NCBI RefSeq assembly: GCF_029211125.1
Contig: NZ_JARGEN010000012.1
Location: 43,791 to 107,790, forward strand
Length of the DNA stretch: 64,000 bases
DNA from: Curvibacter soli
GTDB taxonomy: Bacteria; Pseudomonadota; Gammaproteobacteria; Burkholderiales; Burkholderiaceae_C
Direction: 5' to 3'
The stretch's first letter is position 1. Every line of letters starts with the position of its first letter. Both the position numbers and the translations under genes were made by a program. Under the pieces are notes generated by a model. That model had not been told where the DNA came from and did not search any database. It saw only the letters and a program-made list of their open reading frames with translations. Below, piece by piece: positions 37,878 to 49,934 of the stretch.

Positions 37878-37883
37878 TACAAT
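37878..37883 (+). promoter_or_regulatory. candidate carAB promoter -10 box
   Basis: TACAAT at 37878-37883 (GGCTACAATAGGGGG) would start a leader of ~115 nt before the carA GTG. No clear -35. The leader has G/C-rich pairing (GGCCCGCGAGGCC) but no recognised attenuator. Confidence 0.45.
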
Positions 37884-38005
37884 AGGGGGCTTTACCGCAA
37901 CAGCGTCGCCCGGCCTTTCCCTCAGCCAGAACAACCCCAAAGCAAACCGTCCAGATGGCCCGCGAGGCCGGGGACGCGGGCGACCGTAACCATCCGGAGA
38001 ACCCA

Positions 38006-42421
<4,416 letters not shown>

Positions 42422-42472
42422 AACCCTGCCGGCAGCCTGCCCGTGGCCACGGGGCGCGGGCGGCAAGTTCGG

Positions 42473-42529
42473 CATAATTGGCGCCAATACCATCACCGCT
42501 GGGCGGCAACGCCTGGCGGTTTTCATTTT
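42473..42529 (+). promoter_or_regulatory. greA promoter -10 and leader terminator/attenuator
   Basis: CATAAT (42473-42478) is a plausible -10. It is followed at 42496-42519 by the hairpin CCGCTGGGCG-GCAA-CGCCTGGCGG (8 of 10 pairs, GNRA-type loop) and a T-rich tract TTTTCATTTT. The hairpin precedes the greA ribosome site (GGAGAAGACGAGCAC), so it would terminate or attenuate within a short leader. E. coli greA has a comparable leader terminator (GraL RNAs); the analogy is inferred. Confidence 0.55.
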
Positions 42530-42544
42530 GGAGAAGACGAGCAC

Positions 42545-43021
42545 ATGGCAACCATCCCCATCACCAGGCGCGGCGCGGAGAAGCTCAAGGAGGAGCTGCG
42601 CCAGCTCAAGACCGTGGAACGGCCTGCGGTGGTCGCGGCCATTGCCGAGGCGCGCGCCCAGGGCGACCTGAGCGAGAACGCCGAATACGAGGCGGCCAAG
42701 GACCGCCAGGGCTTCATCGAAGGCCGCATCCAGGAAGTGGAGGGCAAGCTCTCCGCCGCGCAGATCATCGATCCCTCGGCGGTCGACGCGGGCGGCAAGG
42801 TGGTGTTTGGCGCCACCGTCGAGTTGGAGGACGAGGACAGCGGCGCCGCCGTGCGCTACCAGATCGTCGGCGAGGACGAGGCGGACCTGAAGCTTGGCCT
42901 CATCAACATCTCCAGCCCCATCGCCCGCGCGCTGATCGGCAAGGAAGAGGGCGACACCGCCGAGGTGCAGGCGCCCAGCGGCGTGAAGCGCTACGAGATC
43001 ATCGCGGTGCGCTACGAATGA
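42545..43021 (+). CDS. greA: transcription elongation factor GreA
   Basis: Rescues backtracked RNA polymerase by stimulating transcript cleavage. 158 aa. N-terminal coiled coil with the acidic tip ([20 protein letters not shown], ~residues 31-50), and a C-terminal FKBP-like domain ([27 protein letters not shown]). Good Shine-Dalgarno. Its stop overlaps the next gene by two bases. Downstream of carAB as usual in Burkholderiales. Confidence 0.97.
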   Translation: MATIPITRRGAEKLKEELRQLKTVERPAVVAAIAEARAQGDLSENAEYEAAKDRQGFIEGRIQEVEGKLSAAQIIDPSAVDAGGKVVFGATVELEDEDSGAAVRYQIVGEDEADLKLGLINISSPIARALIGKEEGDTAEVQAPSGVKRYEIIAVRYE

Positions 43022-43464
43022 GCGCCCTGGCCCGTCGCCTGCCGGTCTTCGCCGCAGCACTCTGGTGGGGCAGCCTGACGGCCATCGGCTTCATCGCCGT
43101 GCCGCTGCTGTTCGCCCACCTGCCCACGCCGGCCATGGCCGGCTATGCGGCGGCGCGCATCTTCACGGCGCAGACCTGGGTGTCGCTCGCCTGCTGCGTG
43201 CTGCTGCTCATCGCTTCCAAGCAAAATGAGCCCGCAGCGCCCGCAAATACTGCGGTAGCAGCTATCGTTTTCATAGTGCTGGGGCTGCTGCTGGCGCTGC
43301 TCGTGGAATATGCCGTGGCGCCGCGCATCGTGGCGCGGCAGAACCTGCGGCTCTGGCATGGCGTGGGCACCGCGATGTACGCCGTGCAGTGGCTTTGCGC
43401 TGCCGCAACCTTGTGGAAAGTGTCCTCGGCTACAACGCACGATCAGGCAGCGCCGCTGCCATAG
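43018..43464 (+). CDS. DUF4149 domain-containing membrane protein
   Basis: 148 aa with about four transmembrane helices (residues ~8-30, 48-68, 78-100, 115-135). Matches the DUF4149 arrangement ([20 protein letters not shown]; later [20 protein letters not shown]). Function unknown; it is a constant neighbour of greA in Burkholderiales. A dispersed repeat (43223-43277) is read in frame as [18 protein letters not shown] at the loop and start of the third helix. Confidence 0.85.
   Translation: MSALARRLPVFAAALWWGSLTAIGFIAVPLLFAHLPTPAMAGYAAARIFTAQTWVSLACCVLLLIASKQNEPAAPANTAVAAIVFIVLGLLLALLVEYAVAPRIVARQNLRLWHGVGTAMYAVQWLCAAATLWKVSSATTHDQAAPLP
43223..43277 (+). repeat. dispersed palindromic repeat, copy 7, inside the DUF4149 gene
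   Basis: AAAATGAGCCCGCAGCGCCC, GCAAATACTGCGGTAGCAGC, TATCGTTTTCATAG. Well preserved and read in the same frame as in the SpoU gene, so the conserved GCAGCT is read as Ala-Ala in both. Confidence 0.8.
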
Positions 43465-43571
43465 CAGCTACCGGCGGGTGGCGCATGCCAAGGCAAGGAA
43501 GGTCATGGAGTCGCAACTCATCCGCATCGGGCATGGGTGCAGTACCTTATGGCGGTACTACTCTTGCCGGA

Positions 43572-43647
43572 ACTTACGCAAGCAAGGATGCGCCAGCGCG
43601 CTGCGCACAAGGAGTGAGTGTCTTGCCTGAACCCGTTTTGCGTAAGT
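43572..43647. repeat. 76-bp segment bounded by 10-bp inverted repeats
   Basis: ACTTACGCAA (43572-43581) and TTGCGTAAGT (43638-43647) are perfect inverted repeats around 56 bp. The ends resemble some IS-end or small-MITE termini, but there is no obvious target duplication. It lies in the 215-nt gap between the DUF4149 gene and the convergent glycosyltransferase; a 6-bp stem AGTACC/GGTACT lies just before it. No gene is visible in the gap. Confidence 0.45.
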
Positions 43648-43679
43648 CGTAGCCTTGCTGCGCAACCTGCCCCCAGGGC

Positions 43680-44456
43680 TCACTCTCGCCACTCGCGCCC
43701 CACCCATTGCGCCGGCTCGATGTGCCGGAACCGCTTGTTGCGCCGCCCTGCCAGAGCGTCCGGGGGGTTGCATTCGCCGTGGAAGACCACGATGCGCGCG
43801 CCCTCGGGCACGAACGGCTCCTTCCAGTAATTGGTGGGCCAGGGCGGGATGCCGTGGTACTTGAAGCTCGGGCACCAGGCATCGGGCCAGTAGTCGAGCT
43901 GGCCCTGGCGGTGCAGCCAGTCCGACAGGAATGCTTGCTCGTTGCGAAAGCGCGCCTGCACCTCGTCCATGTGGGCGCGGAAGTACGCCAGCACGTCGGC
44001 GTGCGCGCCCAGCGCGAAGCGGTAGACGGATGAGTTGCCCGTGATGCGCCCGGCCTGCCAGAACCGGCGGTAGTCGTGGATGATGCGAAAAGGGCCTGGC
44101 AGTGCGAAGAAGTCGTCGAGCGGGCCGACTATCACCACGTCCAGGTCCAGGAACAGCGCGGTGCCGCGCAGGCCGTGCAGATCGGCTTCGAAGGTGGTGA
44201 GCTTCTTCCAGGCGCCGTCGCGCTGGCCTGGCGCCAGGTGTAGCGCCAGCGGCGGGATCGGCAGGCACGCCACCTCGGGCCGGATGCCCGCGCCGTCATC
44301 GGTCAGGCAGACGAAGCGGAAGTCGCCGCGCAGGTGGCGGCGCACCATGGCGTAGAGGCGGTTGACGTATTCGGGGCCGTACTTGGTGCCCCACTTCATG
44401 CAGAGGATGTGGCGCTGGCCTGCAGGCTCCCGCGGCACCGTGGAGGAAGCAGCCAC
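43680..44456 (-). CDS. glycosyltransferase-like protein with DxD motif
   Basis: 258 aa. HILCMKWGTKYGPEYVNRLY (first strand), FRFVCLTDDGAGI, and FLDLDVVIVGPLDDFF (~residues 98-113) with the DxD metal/nucleotide-sugar motif. The WCPSFKYHGIPPWPTNYW region and final FHGECNPPDAL resemble GT-A enzymes of the GT8-like type acting on surface glycans. Acceptor unknown. Starts at GTG 44456, four bases after the yhbY stop, so co-expressed with it. It interrupts the usual DUF4149-yhbY adjacency. Confidence 0.78.
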   Translation of the reverse strand: MAASSTVPREPAGQRHILCMKWGTKYGPEYVNRLYAMVRRHLRGDFRFVCLTDDGAGIRPEVACLPIPPLALHLAPGQRDGAWKKLTTFEADLHGLRGTALFLDLDVVIVGPLDDFFALPGPFRIIHDYRRFWQAGRITGNSSVYRFALGAHADVLAYFRAHMDEVQARFRNEQAFLSDWLHRQGQLDYWPDAWCPSFKYHGIPPWPTNYWKEPFVPEGARIVVFHGECNPPDALAGRRNKRFRHIEPAQWVGREWRE

Positions 44457-44460
44457 GCTC

Positions 44461-44937
44461 TCAGCGCACCTGGTTCTTCTTCACCGACTTCTTGCGCGGC
44501 TTCTTGGCGCGCTTGACCAGCCCGCCTTGCGTCAGGCGCTGGTTGCCCAGCACGCGCAACTGCTTCACCTCGGGCCGCTGGCCGCCGCGCGAGCTGTACT
44601 TGAGCACCTTCACGTCGCGCGGGCCGGGCATGCGGTCCTCGTCCACGGCGCGGGCTTTTTCGGGCATGGGGCGCCATAGCACCAGCAGTTTGCCGATGTG
44701 TTGCACGGGGGCCGCGTTCAGCGCGTCTGCGAGTTGCTGGTAGATCTGCTCGCGCGCGGCGCGGTCGTCGGCGAATACGCGCACCTTGATGAGCCCGTGG
44801 GCGTTCAGCGCGGCATCCACTTCTTTCTGTACCGCAGGCGTCAGGCCATCGCCGCCGATGAGTACCACTGGGTCCAGATGGTGCGCCAGGGCACGCTGTT
44901 CGCGGCGCTGGGCCGGGGTCAATTGGATGTGGGGCAT
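44461..44937 (-). CDS. yhbY: YhbY family ribosome-assembly RNA-binding protein with basic tail
   Basis: CRM-domain protein of the large-subunit assembly type. Residues ~1-95 match Yhb[41 protein letters not shown], and [20 protein letters not shown]. The protein is 158 aa against ~97 aa for E. coli YhbY; the additional 60 residues are polar and end in a Lys/Arg-rich tail ([17 protein letters not shown]) likely to add RNA binding. Divergent from rlmE, only 45 nt between starts. Confidence 0.92.
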   Translation of the reverse strand: MPHIQLTPAQRREQRALAHHLDPVVLIGGDGLTPAVQKEVDAALNAHGLIKVRVFADDRAAREQIYQQLADALNAAPVQHIGKLLVLWRPMPEKARAVDEDRMPGPRDVKVLKYSSRGGQRPEVKQLRVLGNQRLTQGGLVKRAKKPRKKSVKKNQVR

Positions 44938-44982
44938 GGGCTCTATTATCCGTGGCCGCTGCGCGCCTTCACAATGGAGGCC

Positions 44983-45639
44983 ATGAAGGTCAAAACCCAG
45001 AGCAAGAAGGTGAACAAGGCGTGGCTCAACGATCACGTGAACGACACCTATGTGAAGCTGGCCCAGAAAGAGGGCTACCGCGCCCGCGCGGCCTATAAGC
45101 TCAAGGAGATCGACGAGACGCTGGGCCTGATCCGCCCCGGCCACGTGGTGGTCGACCTGGGCTCCACCCCCGGCGCCTGGAGCCAGTACGTGCGGCGGCG
45201 CCTGTCGCCCCAGGGGGCGGCGGCGGGTGAACTCAACGGCGCCATCATCGCGCTGGACATCCTGCCCATGGAGCCGGTGGAGGGCGTGACCTTCCTGCAC
45301 GGCGACTTCCGCGAGGCCGAGGTGCTGCAGCGCCTGGAAGATGCGCTGCAGGGCCGCAGCGTGGACGTGGTGGTGTCGGACATGGCGCCCAACCTGTCGG
45401 GCATCGCCTCGGCGGACATGGCGCGCATCTTCCACCTGGTGGAGCTGGCGGTCGATTTTGCCCGGCACCACCTCAAGCCCGAAGGCGCGCTGGTCGCCAA
45501 GGTGTTCCACGGCGCGGGCTACAGCGAACTGGTGCAGCTATTCAAGGGCGCGTTTCGCGTGGTCAAGCCAGTCAAGCCTAAAGCCTCGCGCGACAAGTCG
45601 TCGGAGACGTTCTTGGTGGGGATGGGGTTGCTGCGGTAG
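44983..45639 (+). CDS. rlmE: 23S rRNA (uridine-2'-O-)-methyltransferase RlmE (FtsJ/RrmJ)
   Basis: Methylates U2552 of 23S rRNA in the 50S subunit. 218 aa. Starts [23 protein letters not shown] site [15 protein letters not shown] (~residues 49-63); catalytic K-D-K-E set recognisable in [35 protein letters not shown] and [11 protein letters not shown] 44974 three codons upstream is possible. FtsH normally follows in Burkholderiales, but here mobile elements and the tct locus follow. Confidence 0.96.
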   Translation: MKVKTQSKKVNKAWLNDHVNDTYVKLAQKEGYRARAAYKLKEIDETLGLIRPGHVVVDLGSTPGAWSQYVRRRLSPQGAAAGELNGAIIALDILPMEPVEGVTFLHGDFREAEVLQRLEDALQGRSVDVVVSDMAPNLSGIASADMARIFHLVELAVDFARHHLKPEGALVAKVFHGAGYSELVQLFKGAFRVVKPVKPKASRDKSSETFLVGMGLLR

Positions 45640-45686
45640 CCGGGGCTGGTGGCGTGGACTCTGGGTGCTCCAGCGATCGGGGTGAA

Positions 45687-45865
45687 CCTAAAAACGGCAG
45701 TTGAATCCCCGAAATTCGAGCAAGTGCCTGTCACGCATTGCGTTTCCATGCTTTCCAGACTCACCCATCTGAAACTGCTCTGCAGTCACTTTGAAGTCTT
45801 TGGAAACCCGCATGGATATTGGGTTTCTTCAGTTTTTCGGTTGGTTCAACTGCCGTTTATAGGGT
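45687..45865. mobile_element. MITE-like element, divergent copy D
   Basis: A 179-bp segment bounded by CCTAAAAACGGCAGTTGAA (45687-45705) and TTCAACTGCCGTTTATAGG (45847-45865). The outer CCTA-AAACGGCAGTTG core is shared with copies A-C, with one mismatch between the two ends. The interior is unrelated to A-C and less GC-rich, and includes an imperfect hairpin GAAACCC/GGGTTTC. No convincing target duplication. Probably a different derivative of the same transposon family. Confidence 0.65.
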
Positions 45866-46114
45866 TTGAGGGACTTGCAGAATTCGGATGAATTTTTTAA
45901 ACGCGCCAACGTGCGCTCAAAATAGACTGCGACCCCTCCCCCTACGCTGAACATGAAAAACGCCTCAAAACGCACGAGATCGCCTCCAAATCAATTTGCC
46001 CAAAATGGCCTCTAAAAATTCTCGTCAAAATTCCTCAAATCTTAGAAATTTTGCTTAAATTTTAAGCAAATTTAGACGAATTTCGGCAAAAATAATTCTG
46101 CAAGTCCCTCGTTT
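45866..46114. mobile_element. AT-rich MITE-like element E with 17-bp TIRs and GTTT duplication
   Basis: A 241-bp element (45870-46110) with perfect 17-bp ends GAGGGACTTGCAGAATT and the complement AATTCTGCAAGTCCCTC. Direct repeat GTTT lies at 45866-45869 and 46111-46114. The interior is markedly AT-rich, with a palindrome around AATTTTGCTTAAATTTTAAG, in contrast to the ~67% GC surroundings. No coding capacity. It abuts copy D and has entered the 3' end of the tctE-type sensor gene, giving that protein a new C-terminus. Confidence 0.78.
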
Positions 46115-47552
46115 GACCATTATTCACCACCGGCAGCCGCGCCACCGCGTCGAGCCCCGCCGCCGCGCCATCCGTGCCGGTGCGGTTGGCCAGCGCCACG
46201 CTGCCGCCCAGCGCCCGCGCGATCTCGCGGCAGATCGTCAGGCCCAGGCCCGTGCCGCCATGTGCGCCGCCGGTGGAAAACGGCTCGAACAGCCGGGCCG
46301 CCAGTTCCTCGCTCACTCCCGGCCCCTGGTCGGCGATGGTCAGCACGGCCCATGCGGGCTGCCCGGGCGGCTCCAGCCGCAGATCGACGGCCAGCACGCT
46401 GCCCACGGGGGCGTGGCGGATGGCGTTGTGCAGCAGGTTGCGCGACAGCTCGCGCAGCATCCATGCGGGCGCGCACACCGGCGCGGGCACGGTGGCGATG
46501 CCGAAGTCCAGGTCGCGCTCGGCCACCAGGGGCGACAGCTCCAGCGCCAGCGCGCGCACTTGCGCGGCCCAGTCGGCCACGGACTGCTCGCCCGGCTGCT
46601 GCTGGCGCGTCTGCTCCACGCGCGCCAGCGCCAACATCTGGTTGGCGAGCTGGGTGGCGCGCGCCACGGTGCCGGCGATCTCGGCTAGCGCCTGCGCGGG
46701 CGGCAGGTCGCCGCGCTGGGCCGACTGCGTTTGCGTCTTCAGCACCGCCAGCGGCGTGCGCAACTGGTGCGCGGCGTCGCGCACGAAGCGCAGTTGCTGC
46801 GCCAGCAGTTGCGCCAGCCGAGCCATCACGTGGTTGGTGGCTTCCACCAGCGGCTGCAGTTCGCGCGGCGCGTCGGGCGCGGCGATGGGGGTCAGGTCGC
46901 CTTCGGGGCGCGCCTGCAGCTCGGCGCTCAGGCGGCGCACCGGGCGCGTGGCGCTCTGCACCACCAGCACCACCACCAGCGCCACCACGCCGAGCAGCAG
47001 GGTCTGCAGCCGCACGGTGTCCCACAGAATCTCGCGCGCCAGCGCGTGGCGCAACTGCAGCGTTTCGGCCACCTGGATCACCGCCATGCTGCGGCCCCGC
47101 GTGCTGGCCACGGGCTGCAGCAGCACGGCCACGCGCACGGGCTGGCCGCGAAAGCTGTCGTCGTAGAAGTCCACCAGCGCCGCATAGGGCGGGCGCTGCG
47201 GAATGCTGCCGTGCCAGAACGGCAGTTCCGGAAAGCCCGAGATGACCTCGCCGCGCAGCGTGGATACGCGGTAGACCATGCGGGTATGGTTGTCGGTCTC
47301 GAAAGCCTCCAGTGCGGCATAGGGCACGGTGGCGCGCAGCGTGGCCTGGTCGTCGTAGCCCTGCACGTCGAGCTGTTCGCTGATGGTCTTGGCCGAGGCC
47401 AGCAGCGTGCGGTCGTAGGCGGTGTTGAGCGCGATGAGCGTTTCGCGGTAGAGGCTGGCCGTGTTGAACGCCACGATGGCTGCCACCGGCAGCAGGATGC
47501 CCGCGAGCAGGCGCCGCCGCAGCGACAGCCGGGTGGCGCCCGGCGCGTTCAA
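46062..47552 (-). CDS. tctE: sensor histidine kinase, TctE type
   Basis: Membrane sensor of the tricarboxylate-responsive TctDE system, about 496 aa. N-terminal TM (LLAGILLPVAAIVAFNTASL), periplasmic domain, second TM (LLLGVVALVVVLVVQSA), HAMP, H-box RDAAHQLRTPLAVLKTQTQS, N-box LLHNAIRHAPVG, G-boxes ADQGPGVSEEL and GGTGLGLTICREIA. Starts at TTG 47552, overlapping the regulator's stop. After VARLPVVNNGQT the last ~15 residues (RDLQNYFCRNSSKFA) are encoded by inserted element E; the catalytic core is complete, so it is probably active. Confidence 0.9.
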   Translation of the reverse strand: MNAPGATRLSLRRRLLAGILLPVAAIVAFNTASLYRETLIALNTAYDRTLLASAKTISEQLDVQGYDDQATLRATVPYAALEAFETDNHTRMVYRVSTLRGEVISGFPELPFWHGSIPQRPPYAALVDFYDDSFRGQPVRVAVLLQPVASTRGRSMAVIQVAETLQLRHALAREILWDTVRLQTLLLGVVALVVVLVVQSATRPVRRLSAELQARPEGDLTPIAAPDAPRELQPLVEATNHVMARLAQLLAQQLRFVRDAAHQLRTPLAVLKTQTQSAQRGDLPPAQALAEIAGTVARATQLANQMLALARVEQTRQQQPGEQSVADWAAQVRALALELSPLVAERDLDFGIATVPAPVCAPAWMLRELSRNLLHNAIRHAPVGSVLAVDLRLEPPGQPAWAVLTIADQGPGVSEELAARLFEPFSTGGAHGGTGLGLTICREIARALGGSVALANRTGTDGAAAGLDAVARLPVVNNGQTRDLQNYFCRNSSKFA

Positions 47553-48220
47553 GCCTCCACCTTCAGCAGGTAGCCCAGGCCGCGCAGCGTCATCAGCGTG
47601 GTGCCGGTGCCCGCGAGCTTCTTGCGCAGGCGGTACACCACCACCTCCACCGCCTCGTACTGCACTGCGGCCTCGCCGGGGAACACCAGATCGAACAGCC
47701 GCTCCTTCGATACCGCGCGCCCGGCCTGTTCCATCACCGCGTGCAGCAGCGCCAGTTCGCGCGGCGTCAGGTCCATCACGCGGCCCAGGTGGTAGATGGC
47801 GCCGTTGGCATGCTCGTAGCGCAGCGGGCCCACGGCGATGTCGCGCGCCGCCGTTGCCGCGCCGCTGCGGCGCGCCAGCGCGTGCAGGCGCGCCTCCAGC
47901 TCGTCGAGGTCGAAGGGCTTGGCCAGGTAGTCGTCGGCGCCGCTGTTGAGGCCCAGCACGCGGTCGCCTACGGCGGCACGCGCGGTGAGGATGATGACCG
48001 GCGTGCGCAGCCCCTGCCGGCGTGCGCGGTCCAGCACCTGCAGGCCGTCGAGGCCCGGCAGGCTCATGTCCAGCACCACGGCGTCGGGCGGCTGGGCGGC
48101 CCAGCGCGCGAGCGCGTCCAGCCCGTCGCCCGCGGCCTGCACCTGCATGCCGCGGTGCTGCAGCGCGCGGCACAGCGTGGCCTGCATCGCGGGGTCGTCT
48201 TCGACAAGGAGAACCTGCAT
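47549..48220 (-). CDS. tctD: response regulator, TctD type (OmpR family)
   Basis: 223 aa. Receiver domain: VLLVEDDPAMQ (acidic pocket), VVLDMSLPGLDG (phospho-Asp ~51), LTARAAVGDRV, and YLAKPFDLDEL (Lys ~101). C-terminal winged helix: VMDLTPRELALLHAVMEQAG and VEVVVYRLRKKLAG. Start at ATG 48220 behind a GGAGAACC ribosome site. Divergent from tctC with 128 nt between starts, so it likely activates tctCBA from that region in response to TctE. Confidence 0.93.
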   Translation of the reverse strand: MQVLLVEDDPAMQATLCRALQHRGMQVQAAGDGLDALARWAAQPPDAVVLDMSLPGLDGLQVLDRARRQGLRTPVIILTARAAVGDRVLGLNSGADDYLAKPFDLDELEARLHALARRSGAATAARDIAVGPLRYEHANGAIYHLGRVMDLTPRELALLHAVMEQAGRAVSKERLFDLVFPGEAAVQYEAVEVVVYRLRKKLAGTGTTLMTLRGLGYLLKVEA

Positions 48221-48348
48221 GGGGGCGCACCATAGCAGCATCGCGCGCGGCGCCATTGCGCCCTGGTGTTTTCCCTGATGGGGCGGACAGCCAATTGACA
48301 GCCGGCACGCGCATGATCGTGGGGTTCAACCCATAAAAGGAGACGACC
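48221..48348. promoter_or_regulatory. divergent tctD/tctC control region
   Basis: 128 nt between the two start codons, expected to hold both promoters and TctD sites. GGGGTTCAACCC (around 48320) is a small palindrome just before the tctC ribosome site AAAAGGAG. No clear -35/-10 pair identified. Confidence 0.4.
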
Positions 48349-49311
48349 ATGCGCCGCAACACCTTCCTTCAATCCCTGACTGCGCTCGCCGTGGCCGGCG
48401 CGCTGCCACTGACCGCGCGCGCGGGCGGCAACTTCAAGCTGATGCTGCCGGCCAACCCCGGCGGCGGCTGGGACACCACGGGCCGCGCGCTCGGCAAGGC
48501 GCTGCAGGACGCCAAGGTGGCCGACACCGTCACCTACGACAACAAGGGCGGCGCGGCGGGTGCCATCGGGCTGGCGCAGTTCGTCAATTCGGCCAAGGGC
48601 GACCCGAACGCGCTGATGGTCATGGGCGCGGTGATGCTCGGCGGCATCATCACCGGCAAGCCGCCGGTCAGCCTGAGCCAGGCCACGCCGCTGGCGCGCC
48701 TGACCAGCGAATACAACGTGTTCGTGCTGCCCGCCAACTCGCCGCTCAAGACCATGGCCGACGTGGTGGCGCAGCTCAAGAAGGACCCGGGCAGCGTCAA
48801 GTGGGGCGGTGGCTCGCGCGGCTCCACCGAGCACATCGCCGCGGCCATGATCGCGCAGAAGGTTGGCGTGGACCCGGCCAGGATCAACTACGTGGCCTTC
48901 CGTGGCGGCGGCGAGGCCACGGCGGCCATCCTGGGCGGCAACGTCACCGTGGGCGGCAGCGGCTACAGCGAGTTCGCCGAGTACATCGCGGCGGGCAAGA
49001 TGCGCGCCATCGCCGTCACATCGGGCGAGCGGCTGCCGGGCATCGACGTGCCCACGCTCAAGGAGCAGGGCATCGGCGTTGAGATCGGCAACTGGCGCGG
49101 CGTGTACGGCGCGCCGGGCATCACGGCGGCGCAGCGGCAGGCGCTGATCGACGGCATCGTGGCCGCGCTGAAGTCGCCTTCGTGGGCCGAGTCGCTGAAG
49201 AAGAACGACTGGACGCCCGCCGTGCTCACGGGCGACGCGTTCGGCAAGTTCGTGGACGAGGAGTTCGCCAGCCTGCGCGACACCATGACCCGGGCCGGCA
49301 TGGTGTCCTGA
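48349..49311 (+). CDS. tctC: tripartite tricarboxylate transporter substrate-binding protein (TctC/Bug)
   Basis: Periplasmic Bug-family receptor, 320 aa. Signal peptide RRNTFLQSLTALAVAGALPL with ARA cleavage region. Family blocks: LMLPANPGGGWDTTGRALGK (residues ~26-45), YDNKGGAAGAIGLAQF, and KWGGGSRGSTEHIAAAMIAQ. Ligand is likely a carboxylate such as citrate; specificity is not readable from sequence. First gene of tctCBA. Confidence 0.95.
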   Translation: MRRNTFLQSLTALAVAGALPLTARAGGNFKLMLPANPGGGWDTTGRALGKALQDAKVADTVTYDNKGGAAGAIGLAQFVNSAKGDPNALMVMGAVMLGGIITGKPPVSLSQATPLARLTSEYNVFVLPANSPLKTMADVVAQLKKDPGSVKWGGGSRGSTEHIAAAMIAQKVGVDPARINYVAFRGGGEATAAILGGNVTVGGSGYSEFAEYIAAGKMRAIAVTSGERLPGIDVPTLKEQGIGVEIGNWRGVYGAPGITAAQRQALIDGIVAALKSPSWAESLKKNDWTPAVLTGDAFGKFVDEEFASLRDTMTRAGMVS

Positions 49312-49332
49312 TTCCTTTCGTGCCTTGTGCGG

Positions 49333-49355
49333 GCCCCTCGCCGCCGGCGCGGGGC
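49333..49355 (+). terminator. hairpin after tctC
   Basis: GCCCC-T-CGCC-GCC-GGCG-C-GGGGC: 9 pairs with one internal mismatch, followed by a pyrimidine-rich tract. Placed between the binding-protein gene and the membrane genes like the hairpin after the livK-type gene, consistent with higher expression of the receptor. Confidence 0.45.
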
Positions 49356-49389
49356 GCTGCGTTTCCCTTTCTTCCGTCCGCGTCCCGCC

Positions 49390-49932
49390 ATGAACACCAC
49401 CACTCCCACTGCGGAGGCCGATGCCGCGCCGCCTGCATCCCCCTTGCCGCAAACGCTGGTCGGCATCGCCGTGCTGCTGGGCGGACTGGGCCTGGGTTAC
49501 GGCGCCCTGGGCATCTCGTCGCAGGCGGGCTATAGCGGCGTGGGCCCCAACTTCCTGCCCTGGCTGGTGGCCGGCGCGCTCACGCTCTGCGGCGCCTGGA
49601 TCATCTGGGAGGCGCGCACCGGGGGCTTCCGCGAAATGCAAGCGCCCAGCGGCGCGGCGCACGGCTACTGGCCCGGCTTCGTGTGGGTGTCCGCCGGGCT
49701 GTTGGCCAACGCGGCGCTCATCACCACCATCGGCTTCATCCTGAGCTGCACGCTGTGCTACGTGCTGGCCGTGCAGGGCCTGCGCCGCGCGGCTGGGCAG
49801 GCGGCGGGGCGGGCGCGCACCTGGGCCATCGACGTGCTCACCGGCTTCGTGATTTCCGCGCCCGTGTTCTGGGTCTTCACGCAGTTCCTGGCGATCAACC
49901 TGCCGGGCTTGACTTCAACAGGCTGGTTTTGA
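49390..49932 (+). CDS. tctB: tripartite tricarboxylate transporter small membrane subunit (TctB)
   Basis: 180 aa with about four transmembrane helices ([80 protein letters not shown]). This matches TctB in size and topology. Lies between tctC and tctA, two bases before the tctA start. Confidence 0.92.
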   Translation: MNTTTPTAEADAAPPASPLPQTLVGIAVLLGGLGLGYGALGISSQAGYSGVGPNFLPWLVAGALTLCGAWIIWEARTGGFREMQAPSGAAHGYWPGFVWVSAGLLANAALITTIGFILSCTLCYVLAVQGLRRAAGQAAGRARTWAIDVLTGFVISAPVFWVFTQFLAINLPGLTSTGWF

Positions 49933-49934
49933 CC

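Noticed and set aside
45680-45872. Target-site duplication for element D
   Set aside because: Flanks are GTGAA on the left and GTTTG on the right, with no convincing match. The ends also differ by one base, so D is listed only as a divergent copy.
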